Below are positions 7,416 to 16,931 of a stretch of DNA of 32,411 nucleotides, in pieces. Position 1 is the first letter of the stretch. The number at the start of each line of letters is the position of its first letter. The stretch spans positions 1 to 32,411 of the IMG/VR virus record IMGVR_UViG_3300030110_000183; one strand, 5' to 3'. Origin of the DNA: a virus. Made by a program: the position numbers and the translations under genes. A model generated the notes under the pieces. It saw only the letters and a list, made by a program, of their open reading frames with translations. It did no database searches and was not told the DNA's origin.

Positions 7416-10400
7416 TAATATCTATCTTTTATTTTCTGCAATTCTCTTAGTTTTGCATCAGGAGACATTGGAGTACGCAATATTCTTTCAACAAGTTTTG
7501 CATCCCGTTCATCTAAGAATCCAGGTGTTAAAAGCTGTTGCTCGAGTATTTCAACATCTTGCATCTTATCTTCTTGAGCTGCTTTTCTTTGTTCTGTCTC
7601 TTCTTGTGTTTCAGCACCAAGAACATTAAATCCTAAGTTTTCATCTATCTCTGGTTTTTTTGGAAGAGAAGAAGAATCAAAACCATTTGTTGCAGAATAA
7701 AATTTAATAAAATCTTTTACTTTTACTCTTACAAAATCTTTGTTCCCATTAGGTAAATTTTTTATATAAGGAACAAGTTCACCATTGTAAGATACATGCA
7801 ATATAAAACTTGTCTCAACACCAGCTTGATTTCTTATTTCAAGTTCGTTAGTTGCATCAAATCCTTCATTTAATTTAAGAATAGAAGAAGATCTTTCTGG
7901 AACTAAAAATCCTTTAAGAGTTCTTGTGCTTTCTTTATCAGCTTGTAAAGAAAAGAAAGCTGGCAAATCAGAACCTCCACCACCAAAACCATTTAAAGAT
8001 CCTTGCAGCAAACTTACTTCTCCATTTGTAGCATCTAAAACTGAAGTATTAGAAAAGTCTCTAAAACCCACTTGCATATTTTTGTTTCCAAATAAAAGCT
8101 TTGGAGCAAATCTTGTTAAAGCTTTATCATCATCTACGCTTATCATTTGATTCTCAAGTATATAACCTTCACCACTTCCTAAATTTTCTTTCAATGTTTC
8201 TTTTATAAAGTCTTTAAAATCAGAAACATCTTTCATTCGTGCTGATGTAATCTTTCTTGTTAAATAAAGATCTAATGCAGCCTCATTATTTCCAGTTAGC
8301 AATTGGTACGCTGTTGTATTTTTTCCACCAGTTTGTTTAGCAATAATTGCCAAAGCTCTATTCTTACCACTTACACCATCTTTTTTTGGGAACAATCTTT
8401 CATACTCATTATCTAATCGAGTACGATCTGCATTTATTTCAATAAAATCATTATATATAGAATAACGATCTGTTGCTCCTAGCAAATTAATAGCTGAATC
8501 AAGTTCTTTTAAAAAACGGACTTCATTAGCAACATCATGATTTGCAAAAACATTTCTATCTGCAAGTTCGCCAGTAGCTGGATCAACTACTTTTTCATTT
8601 ATAAACGGCATTATAAAAGAATAAAAAGAATCAAATCCTTCTTTGTTTATATTTTGACCATAACGAAATTTTTGCATACCTTGGACAACAGCCTGAGGGA
8701 CAAGCCCTTGATTCAAAGTTAAATTTGCAATCCTTGTTCTAATTTTTTTTGCTTCAGGATTATTAGAATCAACAAAATCTTTTGTAAATAAAAGATTTGC
8801 TCTATCTAATTCTGGTACAGATCCAAAAGCAATATCATCAGCAATTTGTCTGTCTGGTTTTGTTGAAGATCCAGAGTAAGGAAGTCCATTTGCATAAGCA
8901 GTCATTTTTGCATTTCTATCTAAAGTCGCTTGAGAAAAAGAAGAAGAAGCAGTAGCATCAGTTAAAAGACCTTCTAATTTTGTGTGTATACTACGTCTTA
9001 TAGCATTTGAATAACCAGTAGGTTCTTCTGTAGGAATAAAAGGAAAAGAATTTTCCACAACAGACTTAGGAACATTTTGTGTGAAATCATCAAAACCTTT
9101 CAATAATTGTTTTTCTGAATCTGAAAAACCTTTCAATCTTGATTCACTTGGGATAGCTAAATACTCTAAAATCTTATTTGTTTTCAGTTCATTAATACTT
9201 CCAGACTCATCTATTGATAGCTTAACAAGTCTTTCAGCTACTTCTAATTCTGCAGCATTTCTTATCTTATTTTCAATACTAAGTATTTGTTCATTGCTTA
9301 AAGCTGATGTTTTCGCTGTAACAGTTTTTCCATCAATAACTGTAGTTTGTTTTTTGCTCCCTTCTTCTCTTACTTCTGCGATATATTTTTCAACGAAAGA
9401 TCCAATATCTTTAGTTTGAACATTATTTAGATTCATTTCAATATCATTCAAATATTCAGAACTTTGAAGTTCATTTCTAATTGAATTGTTTTTTTCTAAT
9501 ACATCTTCTGAAAAGTTATTTTGAAGCTCTAAATTTTCTTTTGCTTCTAAACTTTGACCATTAGTATGAATAACTCTTTGAGAGGTTATAGTTCTATTTA
9601 AAGCTAGATTATCTCCATTTGAATCAACAAAAGATAATGATTTTTGTATTCTTTTCATCTCTTCTTCAGTAAGATTTTCTTTTAATAAATCTAATCCTTT
9701 AAGTGTAGTGTTTCTATTTAACACAGCTCTTTGTAATTGATTAGCTACTAATGGATCTAAGTCCAAAAGTTTTTGATGAAAACCCATAATAACTCCCTGA
9801 CCAAAATTAGACTTTCTGTTATTTTCATAATCAGATCCGTTTATTTTTAATGAGCCAGTAAATTGTAAATTTGTAGCAATGCTTTTTGTTTCCTTATGAC
9901 TCTCATCATTATTTAAAACATTTAAAAAATTATCTATATCACTTCCAAGATTCTCAGAACCCAAAGCAAAATCATGTGAATAAGTTATTTCAGATTCATT
10001 ACTCCAATTAAGAGCCGATATTCTTTCTTGATTAAGAAGAGAGTTTTTTATTATATTCATCTTAACACTTGCACCATAGGCTTCACCAGCATCTATGATT
10101 GCGTTTCGATACTCACCATCATAAGGTTGGGCTTGTGTTAAAAGATAGTTTGCATATTCTTCTTGAAACTTTGTAGGCTCAAATCTATATTTTACTGCTA
10201 ACTCTTGAGCCTTTAAAACATAAGCATTTTTTGCAACTTGATTAAATCTTCTCTTTAATTCTTTTTCAATAGTTCTTTGAGCTATTTTACCATAACCCTT
10301 TGTAGGCAGTGATTGTTTTAAATCGTTTAAAAGATTAACTGGATTACCCTTTTCATCAGTAGCCATAATTTTATTATCAGGTAAATCAGCAACAAACTTA

Positions 10401-10561
10401 GCTCCTTTTTCTTCTGCTCTTATAGCTGCTTCCTTAAAAGCAATGTTGGATATTCTATCCATGCTATTAGATATTTCAGACAAGCTATTAGCAACAGACA
10501 TATCAGCACGGATTACACCTATCTGTTGATTTCTGAATTGTTGTTTTTGTCTTACTACCAT
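7415..10561 (-). CDS. Internal virion protein, T7 gp15-like position and size
   Basis: 1048 residues, strongly charged and helical throughout (many Glu, Lys, Asn, Asp), with no membrane segment and no enzyme motif that I can see. It begins MVVRQKQQFRNQQIGVIR. The order gp14-like, this gene, gp16-like, fibre matches the T7 internal-core order, so it is best read as the gp15-type ejection protein. Coupled by TAATG to the next gene. Sequence similarity to T7 gp15 is not evident by eye; the assignment rests on size, composition and order. Confidence 0.72.
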   Translation of the reverse strand: MVVRQKQQFRNQQIGVIRADMSVANSLSEISNSMDRISNIAFKEAAIRAEEKGAKFVADLPDNKIMATDEKGNPVNLLNDLKQSLPTKGYGKIAQRTIEKELKRRFNQVAKNAYVLKAQELAVKYRFEPTKFQEEYANYLLTQAQPYDGEYRNAIIDAGEAYGASVKMNIIKNSLLNQERISALNWSNESEITYSHDFALGSENLGSDIDNFLNVLNNDESHKETKSIATNLQFTGSLKINGSDYENNRKSNFGQGVIMGFHQKLLDLDPLVANQLQRAVLNRNTTLKGLDLLKENLTEEEMKRIQKSLSFVDSNGDNLALNRTITSQRVIHTNGQSLEAKENLELQNNFSEDVLEKNNSIRNELQSSEYLNDIEMNLNNVQTKDIGSFVEKYIAEVREEGSKKQTTVIDGKTVTAKTSALSNEQILSIENKIRNAAELEVAERLVKLSIDESGSINELKTNKILEYLAIPSESRLKGFSDSEKQLLKGFDDFTQNVPKSVVENSFPFIPTEEPTGYSNAIRRSIHTKLEGLLTDATASSSFSQATLDRNAKMTAYANGLPYSGSSTKPDRQIADDIAFGSVPELDRANLLFTKDFVDSNNPEAKKIRTRIANLTLNQGLVPQAVVQGMQKFRYGQNINKEGFDSFYSFIMPFINEKVVDPATGELADRNVFANHDVANEVRFLKELDSAINLLGATDRYSIYNDFIEINADRTRLDNEYERLFPKKDGVSGKNRALAIIAKQTGGKNTTAYQLLTGNNEAALDLYLTRKITSARMKDVSDFKDFIKETLKENLGSGEGYILENQMISVDDDKALTRFAPKLLFGNKNMQVGFRDFSNTSVLDATNGEVSLLQGSLNGFGGGGSDLPAFFSLQADKESTRTLKGFLVPERSSSILKLNEGFDATNELEIRNQAGVETSFILHVSYNGELVPYIKNLPNGNKDFVRVKVKDFIKFYSATNGFDSSSLPKKPEIDENLGFNVLGAETQEETEQRKAAQEDKMQDVEILEQQLLTPGFLDERDAKLVERILRTPMSPDAKLRELQKIKDRY

Positions 10562-10566
10562 TATAA

Positions 10567-11010
10567 CTACCCTGTTTGTGAAGCTTTATAAGCACCTGAA
10601 AATATTGTTGACATAGCATTTAAATTAGCAGATCTTTCGGCTGCTCTTCCAGCTCTTAATGCACCAACACTTCTTAATCTTAATTGCTCAGAAGCATAAA
10701 GACCTTGAGCATCAATACGTCTTACATCTCTATCTGAGATAGCACTTTGAGCAGCATTGAAGGCTGCAACAGAGTTATCATCATCTCTGTTTAAAAATCC
10801 AAAAGTTGCTGTATTTACATCTTCGGCTCTATCTAATTCAGCTAATAAATCATTATGCTGTTGCAAAGTATTTATTTCAGCTTGCCTACGTTCTTGCTCT
10901 AGCTGTGCTGCTTCAGCTTCTTTTTGTCGCCTTATCTCACGACCTCTTTCAACTTGAGCAGCCGCACTAAATAAAGAACCAGCAAATCCCATGACAGAAA
11001 AAAAATCCAT
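10567..11010 (-). CDS. Internal virion protein, T7 gp14-like
   Basis: 147 residues. An N-terminal hydrophobic Gly/Ala segment (FFSVMGFAGSLFSAAAQ, about 3-19) is followed by a long Arg/Glu/Gln coiled coil (about 20-65) and an Ala/Arg-rich end (VGALRAGRAAERSANLNA). This layout is typical of gp14-type internal core proteins, which insert into the outer membrane when DNA is ejected. Its ATG overlaps the tail tube B stop as TAATG, and it is followed after 5 bases by the gp15-like gene. Confidence 0.8.
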   Translation of the reverse strand: MDFFSVMGFAGSLFSAAAQVERGREIRRQKEAEAAQLEQERRQAEINTLQQHNDLLAELDRAEDVNTATFGFLNRDDDNSVAAFNAAQSAISDRDVRRIDAQGLYASEQLRLRSVGALRAGRAAERSANLNAMSTIFSGAYKASQTG

Positions 11011-13616
11011 TAGAAAGTAATCTCCGCAATTATTGAATTAATTTGTAGTGATAAAGGTGCAGCTTGACTAATTGTAACTTGAGGGTCTTTAGAAAAACCT
11101 AGCAACCTAAATTCTTTTTTGCCAGTAACAGAACTTCTATCTTGACTTAGATCATCTGTCACTTGTCTTATAATTAAATTCTTGGAATTAACAGAACAAG
11201 ATAAAGTATCGCTTAAATCAACTATAACTTTATTTAAACTTCTTGGCTCTCCTGATAAAACACCTTCTTGAGTAACTGAATCTATCGGATTAGTTTTAAG
11301 AGTAACATCAAACTTATATCCTATTTCAGCTAAACTCAATGAATTGTCTACCGCAGAAACATTAATGTTACCACTAGAAACAGTAAATTGACCAAGATAG
11401 TGTGTACCATCAATGACATCGAGAACAGCTCCATTAGCAAAGTCGGCACTAACATCAAAAACTCCGCTAGCTCCAGAGTACACTTTTGAAAAATCTGTGT
11501 TAAAACTTGTATCAAATTCACACAAAATAAATTTATTTGTTCCACCACCTTTATCAAACCCCAATACTGCATAGACTCTTGTATCTACTGTACATAAAGA
11601 CTGGAAGCTTCCTTGACTTGTAAACTGTGTCCAGCCATATCTTTGTTCTTGTCTATTAGAATTAAATATAGATAAAGTTCCGTCAGCATCAACTATAAAA
11701 TAATAACTCTCTGCTCTGTCTATTCCTCCAGCTAGTGCTGTTGCTTGCAAAGGATTTTTTATTAAATGAGAAGATAAACTTGAAATAGGTTGACCAGTAT
11801 AAGCATTTTGACCATCATCAAATAACATTTCTCTTACTATTTCTCCTGATCCTTGAATATAAACTGTTGCTCCATCATACACATAAGGCTTTACAAAAGA
11901 AGATCCGTATGGAGTTTGTCTTTTAATTGTAGCATTTGTAGGGGTTGTAGGTTTTTCAACAAAAGCTGGAACAATAAATTCATCTGTTGATGTAAAGCAT
12001 TGCAAATCTCTATTAGAAACTAAATGCTTTATAGTGTTTACTTCACCAATAGCTGCTGTAATATCAATAGAATCATTATCAGCAGCCTCGCCAAGATCAA
12101 AGTTAAAGAACTCATTTGTTTTACTTGCCCATAATCCATCAGGCTGAGACAATGTTCCACCATACCATAATCTGTTTTGGTGGAAAGTAACAGCACCTGG
12201 ATATCCTCTTAGTGCAGAATAAGATTGTTCTGACCAATTAGTCGCAACAGCATGAGTTTCTAAAAATGGCGTTCCCCCTCCAACAACAGAAGAAGAAGCA
12301 TTAGCTGCCGCATTAAAAGTAAAAGTATTGTCATCAATTACTTCTGCTACTGTTCTTGACCCATTTAAATTGCTTGCTGCAATACCTCCAACTGTATCTG
12401 CATTTGATAAAACAAAAGCATCACTAGCAGAAAAACCATGATTAACTAATGTAACCTCAACAGTAGCAACCCCATTATTTGTTCTAAAAGAATCTACTTT
12501 CAGTTTTTTCTTTAGAGCTGCAAGAGCATTACCAGTTGCTTGAGTTGCTGATTGTACAGATGTAATTGTAATTTCTTGGTCATGATATTTAATTGTTATA
12601 CCAACATGTTTTGAATCAGCATAATCACCTCCAGATTGAGATCCAGTAGTGTCCCAGTAATTAGCACTTGTTGTAAGAGTAATACCAGTTCCTGAAGAAG
12701 CTGAAGGATCAAGAGTAACACCTAAATCTTGAAACTTAAAATATGGTTGATATATTTTTGCTCCAGCAGATTGTGTATCAAATGTTTTTGTTTCCATTTG
12801 AAATGATGTAAGCCCAGTTCTTACAAGTTTTCTTACCATAAAAGTTTGATGGGCAATAAACATTGTATCACCAGACTGAGCATAAGTGACTTGATGTATA
12901 TTCGTATTTGTAATTGGCAAAGCAGCACTACTTGTATCTTGTGTTAAAGTAGTTGCTAAAGTAACAACATTATTTGTATCTATCGAAAACACTCTTATTT
13001 TTAAATGCTCAAGAGAAACAATATATCTTTCATCATCAGAAAATATAAAAGGTATTAATCTATGTTGCTGAATACTTGATGTAGAAAAGTTTGTAACAGC
13101 TAATCGAGAAGTATCTGTTGTGCTTACAGAAGTAAATTTGCCAACAAAAACATCATCTCTAACAACTGTAACAACGGCAGCCGAAGGATTAGCTACAGTA
13201 AATCCAGATATAGCATTAATAGCAGTATATAAATTATCTGCTACAGTATCATTACCTTCGTTTGATCTAACAAAATGTTTATTGCCAACAGATGCACTTG
13301 GGCTACTACCACCAGCAGTTTCAAACTCAATTGTAATCACAGTGCCATCACTTTTCATAAATTTAATTTGAGAGCCAACAACAATATTTGCATAATCTGT
13401 AACTGTAATTGTAAAGCTTGCACTATCAACAGTTGTATCAAACTCATATATTTTAGATAATCCAGCTCTTTTTATTACACCTCCTTCAGCACGAAGAAAA
13501 AAGTTTTCAATCTTTTGAGCAGAAGCATTATAAACTTTTGTATCTGTTCTTGATATTAAACTCGGACTTAGCTCACCAAATTGAAAATTTGTTAGAGGGA
13601 TTTTTGCTTTACGCAT
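11010..13616 (-). CDS. Tail tubular protein B (T7 gp12-like nozzle)
   Basis: 868 residues, close to T7 gp12. It starts with MRKAKIPLTNFQFGELSPSL, the common opening of this family (a 'NF..GELSP' motif followed by 'N...A..IENFF...EGG..KR'). The middle is beta-rich, with GYPGAVTFHQNRLWYGG, a hallmark of gp12-like proteins, near residues 475-495. The product forms the hexameric tail nozzle that closes the tube and carries fibres. It lies right after tail tube A with a TAATG overlap, as expected for the pair. Confidence 0.93.
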   Translation of the reverse strand: MRKAKIPLTNFQFGELSPSLISRTDTKVYNASAQKIENFFLRAEGGVIKRAGLSKIYEFDTTVDSASFTITVTDYANIVVGSQIKFMKSDGTVITIEFETAGGSSPSASVGNKHFVRSNEGNDTVADNLYTAINAISGFTVANPSAAVVTVVRDDVFVGKFTSVSTTDTSRLAVTNFSTSSIQQHRLIPFIFSDDERYIVSLEHLKIRVFSIDTNNVVTLATTLTQDTSSAALPITNTNIHQVTYAQSGDTMFIAHQTFMVRKLVRTGLTSFQMETKTFDTQSAGAKIYQPYFKFQDLGVTLDPSASSGTGITLTTSANYWDTTGSQSGGDYADSKHVGITIKYHDQEITITSVQSATQATGNALAALKKKLKVDSFRTNNGVATVEVTLVNHGFSASDAFVLSNADTVGGIAASNLNGSRTVAEVIDDNTFTFNAAANASSSVVGGGTPFLETHAVATNWSEQSYSALRGYPGAVTFHQNRLWYGGTLSQPDGLWASKTNEFFNFDLGEAADNDSIDITAAIGEVNTIKHLVSNRDLQCFTSTDEFIVPAFVEKPTTPTNATIKRQTPYGSSFVKPYVYDGATVYIQGSGEIVREMLFDDGQNAYTGQPISSLSSHLIKNPLQATALAGGIDRAESYYFIVDADGTLSIFNSNRQEQRYGWTQFTSQGSFQSLCTVDTRVYAVLGFDKGGGTNKFILCEFDTSFNTDFSKVYSGASGVFDVSADFANGAVLDVIDGTHYLGQFTVSSGNINVSAVDNSLSLAEIGYKFDVTLKTNPIDSVTQEGVLSGEPRSLNKVIVDLSDTLSCSVNSKNLIIRQVTDDLSQDRSSVTGKKEFRLLGFSKDPQVTISQAAPLSLQINSIIAEITF

Positions 13617-14203
13617 TAACTCCTCCTTGTAATAGCAAAACGAGTTTGTGGAATAGTTCTTGTTGTTTGTTGCTGAGAATCTATGTTTCTAGCTTTTAGC
13701 ATAGCTTGATCTGCCATCTGTGACATCATTTGCATAAGAGACATATCTCTTGCAATAGAAGATGCAAAAGCAGAAGCCAAAGCATATTGCAAAGCAATAG
13801 TAAAATAACTTGGAAAGTTTTCTTCTGTAGCTCTAAAACTATAATCAGCTATAACAGAATCAGATGTTGATGTATCAGCATAAACCATATCACCATATAT
13901 CTGATATCCTATAGGCAAATCATTAACAGTAACTGCATGAACAATCAGAGTATCAGAAGGAAGTTGATAAGCATGATCATATCGACCAGTTGGAGCATCA
14001 GTTAATCTATTTAACACAGCTTGATTTGTAGCAAATCTCCATCTGGTATTTGATAAAGCAGATCGACATATATCTTCATATAGATTTGATGCCACTAAAG
14101 ATTCAGTTGATCCATCTGTAAAAGAAGTAATAGGCTCTGCTCCTATAAGGATTAAAGCTCTACTTGATATATCTATCGAACTATCTGCAACTGTTGATGT
14201 CAT
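13616..14203 (-). CDS. Tail tubular protein A (T7 gp11-like adaptor)
   Basis: 195 residues, matching gp11. It contains SSRALILIGAEPITSF (about 14-29), RSALSNTRWRFATNQAVLNRL and YDHAYQLPSDTLIV, the standard family blocks. The product is the dodecameric gatekeeper ring between portal and nozzle. Its initiation region is unusual: the only Shine-Dalgarno, AAGGAG, is 26 bases from the ATG and separated from it by a perfect hairpin (see the regulatory feature at 14201-14235). The stop overlaps the tail tube B start as TAATG. Confidence 0.92.
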   Translation of the reverse strand: MTSTVADSSIDISSRALILIGAEPITSFTDGSTESLVASNLYEDICRSALSNTRWRFATNQAVLNRLTDAPTGRYDHAYQLPSDTLIVHAVTVNDLPIGYQIYGDMVYADTSTSDSVIADYSFRATEENFPSYFTIALQYALASAFASSIARDMSLMQMMSQMADQAMLKARNIDSQQQTTRTIPQTRFAITRRS

Positions 14204-14235
14204 GTGGTAAAGGGGAGTTTCCTCCCCTTCTCCTT
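14201..14235 (-). promoter_or_regulatory. Hairpin-bridged ribosome-binding site of tail tube A
   Basis: Read on the mRNA strand: AAGGAG (14235-14230), then AAGGGGAG-GAAA-CTCCCCTT (14229-14210), then TACCAC, then ATG (14203-14201). The 8-bp stem is perfect and capped by a GNRA (GAAA) tetraloop. Unfolded, the Shine-Dalgarno is 26 bases from the ATG; folded, it is 6 bases away, the usual distance. No other Shine-Dalgarno fits unless the hairpin opens, exposing GGGGAGG at about 17 bases. No U-run follows, so it does not look like a terminator. Confidence 0.7.
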
Positions 14236-14242
14236 AATTAAT

Positions 14243-14506
14243 TTAGTCGCCATCTGTTTCAGCAATAGCTGTACCATCAGATACATCTACTACAGAACCA
14301 GTATTCGACAATACGTTTACAAAGCTAGTTGTAGGTGTATTAGTGTCTGCAACAATAATAACATCTCTAACTGCCAACATATTAGCAGCATCATTAAAAT
14401 AACCAGCAGAGTTTACAGCAGCAATAGCATCTGTAGTTGTGTAAGCCCACAAGTTAATATTTGATGCACCAGCTAATCGAGATAATCCTGAAGCACTAAA
14501 AGCCAT
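14243..14506 (-). CDS. Small protein downstream of the capsid gene, 87 aa
   Basis: Begins MAFSASGLSRLAGASNINLWAY behind a strong AGGAGG (minus strand TAGGAGGATTAAATATG). Composition is Ala/Asn/Thr/Val-rich with an acidic end (DGTAIAETDGD). Small proteins starting 'SGL..LAG..N..LW.Y.TTD' occur next to capsid genes in marine phages. Its position 14 bases after the capsid gene suggests a head decoration or head-tail structural protein; that is inference. The strong ribosome-binding site implies high expression. Confidence 0.72.
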   Translation of the reverse strand: MAFSASGLSRLAGASNINLWAYTTTDAIAAVNSAGYFNDAANMLAVRDVIIVADTNTPTTSFVNVLSNTGSVVDVSDGTAIAETDGD

Positions 14507-14520
14507 ATTTAATCCTCCTA

Positions 14521-15333
14521 TTAATTGTTGTCTAAGACTTCATAGATACCATTGTCATCAATAACAACAGCACCCATTGACATCATAGATGTTGCAAGAT
14601 GTGATGCTCGTTCAGCAACATAATTTATTTCTGTCTGAACATCAGAGTTAATACCTAAACCAACAGAAGACGTATGATAAGCAATATTCTTTCCAGCAGT
14701 AATTGCAGATGTAGAGAATATATTAAAGCCTAAGAAATTCTTCATTGTCATTCCACCAGCAAAAGGAAGATTTTGATCGCCTACAAAATCAGATGAAGCA
14801 AACTCAGTAATCAAAAATAAGTCTGCAAATCCTTTTGGATGCATTGCCAAATATCTTCCGCCATCTTCTGGAACATTGGCAGTACCCATTGTCTCAAACA
14901 ATGAAAGCAAGTCAGCTTTTGCGAGAGCAGAACCTGTATCATGTATTTGGGTTGAGTTAGCACCAGCATCCATAGCAGTGTAAAGAATTTCGTCAGTTTT
15001 TCTACCAAGAGCAGCAGCAGCAGAAGAAGCCACAGCTTGTCTTTCATTGATATTTATTTTTAGTTCATCCAATTTGTCGATATATTCTGCAGCATAGAAG
15101 TCAGACATTGTTGCTTCGACAGTTGTATGAGCTAGTTCCATTGGAGTCACAAGACCATTTCTGGACTTGGTACTCGCACTTCCAGTTCCAATCTTCTGAA
15201 AGCGTACAACACTTCCAGTCACATTGTTTGCCATTCGCACAGTATTTCTTAGCTTAGATCCCATACGCTGATAAGCAAGGTGAACTTCTGATTCGAACTG
15301 CTTGATAAAGGCTGTATCAATTGTATTAGCCAT
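14521..15333 (-). CDS. Major capsid protein
   Basis: 270 residues, begins MANTIDTAFIKQFESEVHLAYQ with a GAGGTG ribosome-binding site. Features of the HK97-fold capsid families of small phages: an N-terminal helix, KLRNTVRMANNVTGSVVRFQKIG, DKLDELKININERQAVASSAAAALGRKTDE, and a C-terminal block in which the capsid is checked against AVVIDDNGIYEVLDN. It follows the scaffold gene (with the gp13-like gene between them) and precedes tail tube A, the expected head-gene order. It is shorter than T7 gp10 (about 345 residues). No protease gene is present and no cleavage site is obvious. Confidence 0.9.
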   Translation of the reverse strand: MANTIDTAFIKQFESEVHLAYQRMGSKLRNTVRMANNVTGSVVRFQKIGTGSASTKSRNGLVTPMELAHTTVEATMSDFYAAEYIDKLDELKININERQAVASSAAAALGRKTDEILYTAMDAGANSTQIHDTGSALAKADLLSLFETMGTANVPEDGGRYLAMHPKGFADLFLITEFASSDFVGDQNLPFAGGMTMKNFLGFNIFSTSAITAGKNIAYHTSSVGLGINSDVQTEINYVAERASHLATSMMSMGAVVIDDNGIYEVLDNN

Positions 15334-15419
15334 TTAAGCACCTCATAAAGTTAAAGTTTCAATTTACGATTCAGATTATCCTTTACATTTTTCAACGAAG
15401 TTATCCTTATAGGGCTTCT

Positions 15420-15944
15420 CTAATGCAGTACGGGTCTTTCACTTATACTATTATTACACTCAAATTTATTTAAATTGCAATAGAAAACTCGCACGAACTC
15501 ATGTTCATGCACAAAATACTGTTGATTTTCAACTTCAAACCCTATCCATTTAAGCCATCTTATTGTTTTATGATGCTCAATGGGTACATAATTTTCTACC
15601 ATATCATAGCCAATAGACAGAAAACTAAGAATCAATTTACTATGTTTGTAAAAAGATTTCCATAATGCATCTATTTCTTTTGTTCCAAGAAACCATATTT
15701 TCCCAGAGTGCATATACTTATCAAGTGGAGTAATGCCACACATAGCAATAGGATGTCGCTTATGCGTTATGGTAAAACCTCTTGCACCTTCTTCTACAAA
15801 AGGAACATTCAAAGCCATAGAAGGAGTAACTCCTACTAGCGCACATTCCCTGATATCAGGTAGGCGCATGTTATCGAGAATAATATCAACATCAGAAATA
15901 ACACATGGTCGAAACTCAAGATTACCTCTTTGGATATAGGTCAT
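15420..15944 (-). CDS. T7 gp13-like internal virion protein (GNAT-like fold)
   Basis: 174 residues. It opens with a GNAT-like pattern: EFRPCVISDVDIILDNMRLPDIREC, then GFTITHKRHPIAMCGITPL, then KIWFLGTKEI and TIRWLKWIGFEVEN near residues 127-140. T7 gp13 and many marine podophage relatives share this arrangement (a 'RWL.WLGF' block). The product is probably needed for virion assembly rather than acetylation. In T7 gene 13 lies after the tail tubes; here it sits between scaffold and capsid. Start overlaps the scaffold stop as TAATG. Confidence 0.75.
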   Translation of the reverse strand: MTYIQRGNLEFRPCVISDVDIILDNMRLPDIRECALVGVTPSMALNVPFVEEGARGFTITHKRHPIAMCGITPLDKYMHSGKIWFLGTKEIDALWKSFYKHSKLILSFLSIGYDMVENYVPIEHHKTIRWLKWIGFEVENQQYFVHEHEFVRVFYCNLNKFECNNSISERPVLH

Positions 15945-16669
15945 TACCTATTATACATTTTCTTAAAACCATCATCTACCATCTTCACAAATCCAGTATC
16001 TCTTTGCGTTGGATTGTAGTATCTAGGGTCATTCATCATTTCTCTTAACTTATCTTCTGAAAGCGTAGCTGTGGGGGAAGATGACCCATTAACTGTAGTC
16101 TGTTTCATATTGCTCATAATAATTTCCATAGCTTTTATCCCATTAGCTGTTGCACATAGATTGTCTACAGCATCTCTTATTTCTTCTGGAAAGTTTTGAT
16201 TTACAAACAATCCAACAGCCTCAATACGTTCTTCTGCATTATCTCCAAGCTGCTTTACTTCTTCATCTGAATTATATCCATCATCCATAGATTCTCTAAA
16301 AGCTTCTATTCCTTTTGTAAATTCATCTTGAGAAAAACCATTTTCATAAGAATGTTCAGCCCACCAGTTTAATAATTTATTATCTGCTGCTTCATCTAAA
16401 TCAATAGAATCAGGAAGAATATAATCATCAGAGGTTGATGGTCTTTCAGAAAAAGCCTTCTCCTCCATTTCTTTCATAACAGAGTTTCTTATGTCCTCTT
16501 CTTTTTGACCAATCTTGGATTCAAGAGAAGTATAAGAGTTAGCCAGATCTTCTGGTGTATTAAATTTTTCTGGTAGCCACTTTGGTCTTTCATCTGCATA
16601 CTCCTGAGGAACTTCAATAGTTTCTTTTGCTTCTTCTGTTGCCTCTACTGGTTTTTGTTCTTCACTCAT
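15944..16669 (-). CDS. Capsid assembly scaffolding protein
   Basis: 241 residues, very acidic at the start (MSEEQKPVEATEEAKETIEV) with a basic, Arg/Lys/Met-rich C-terminus (TGFVKMVDDGFKKMYNR). PKWLPEKFNTPEDLANSYTSLESKIG (about 28-53) is the typical N-terminal block of podophage scaffolds ('P.WLP.KF..PEDL...Y..LE.K'). It guides capsid assembly and leaves before packaging. It lies between portal and capsid, overlapping the Bbp19-like gene by 8 bases. Confidence 0.9.
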   Translation of the reverse strand: MSEEQKPVEATEEAKETIEVPQEYADERPKWLPEKFNTPEDLANSYTSLESKIGQKEEDIRNSVMKEMEEKAFSERPSTSDDYILPDSIDLDEAADNKLLNWWAEHSYENGFSQDEFTKGIEAFRESMDDGYNSDEEVKQLGDNAEERIEAVGLFVNQNFPEEIRDAVDNLCATANGIKAMEIIMSNMKQTTVNGSSSPTATLSEDKLREMMNDPRYYNPTQRDTGFVKMVDDGFKKMYNR

Positions 16670-16931
16670 TTGATTTCACCTTATGTCCATGTTTAATTCT
16701 TCTTTCAATTAAGCCAACAATAAAGCGTTGACCTTCTGCATGACGAAGCACCTCATCAGTTACAGCCGAACCATGAACTGCTTCTATAGTTATACTCCTC
16801 AGATATTTAATAACTTCTATCCCAGCTGGGGTAGTAAACAGAGAAGTAAAATGAAGAGATATCCTTTGTTCATCTTCTGTTCCTCGTGGGAATCCATCAA
16901 GATGACTTATATTACTGCTGGGTTTGACCAT
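16662..16931 (-). CDS. Bbp19-like small phage protein, 89 aa
   Basis: Contains the pattern LHFTSLFTTPAGIEVIKYL, then RHAEGQRFIVGLIERRI, which fits the Bbp19-like phage domain ('F...F.T..G..VL..L ... EG.R.V...I'). Such genes sit between portal and scaffold in many podophages, as here. It overlaps the portal stop by 20 bases and the scaffold start by 8, so all three are probably translated together. The molecular function is not established. Confidence 0.75.
   Translation of the reverse strand: MVKPSSNISHLDGFPRGTEDEQRISLHFTSLFTTPAGIEVIKYLRSITIEAVHGSAVTDEVLRHAEGQRFIVGLIERRIKHGHKVKSNE

Noticed and set aside
15334-15419. Possible late promoter before the capsid gene (GATAAT-like boxes)
   Set aside because: No -35 box at acceptable distance; the repeated AAGGATAA motifs are not enough.
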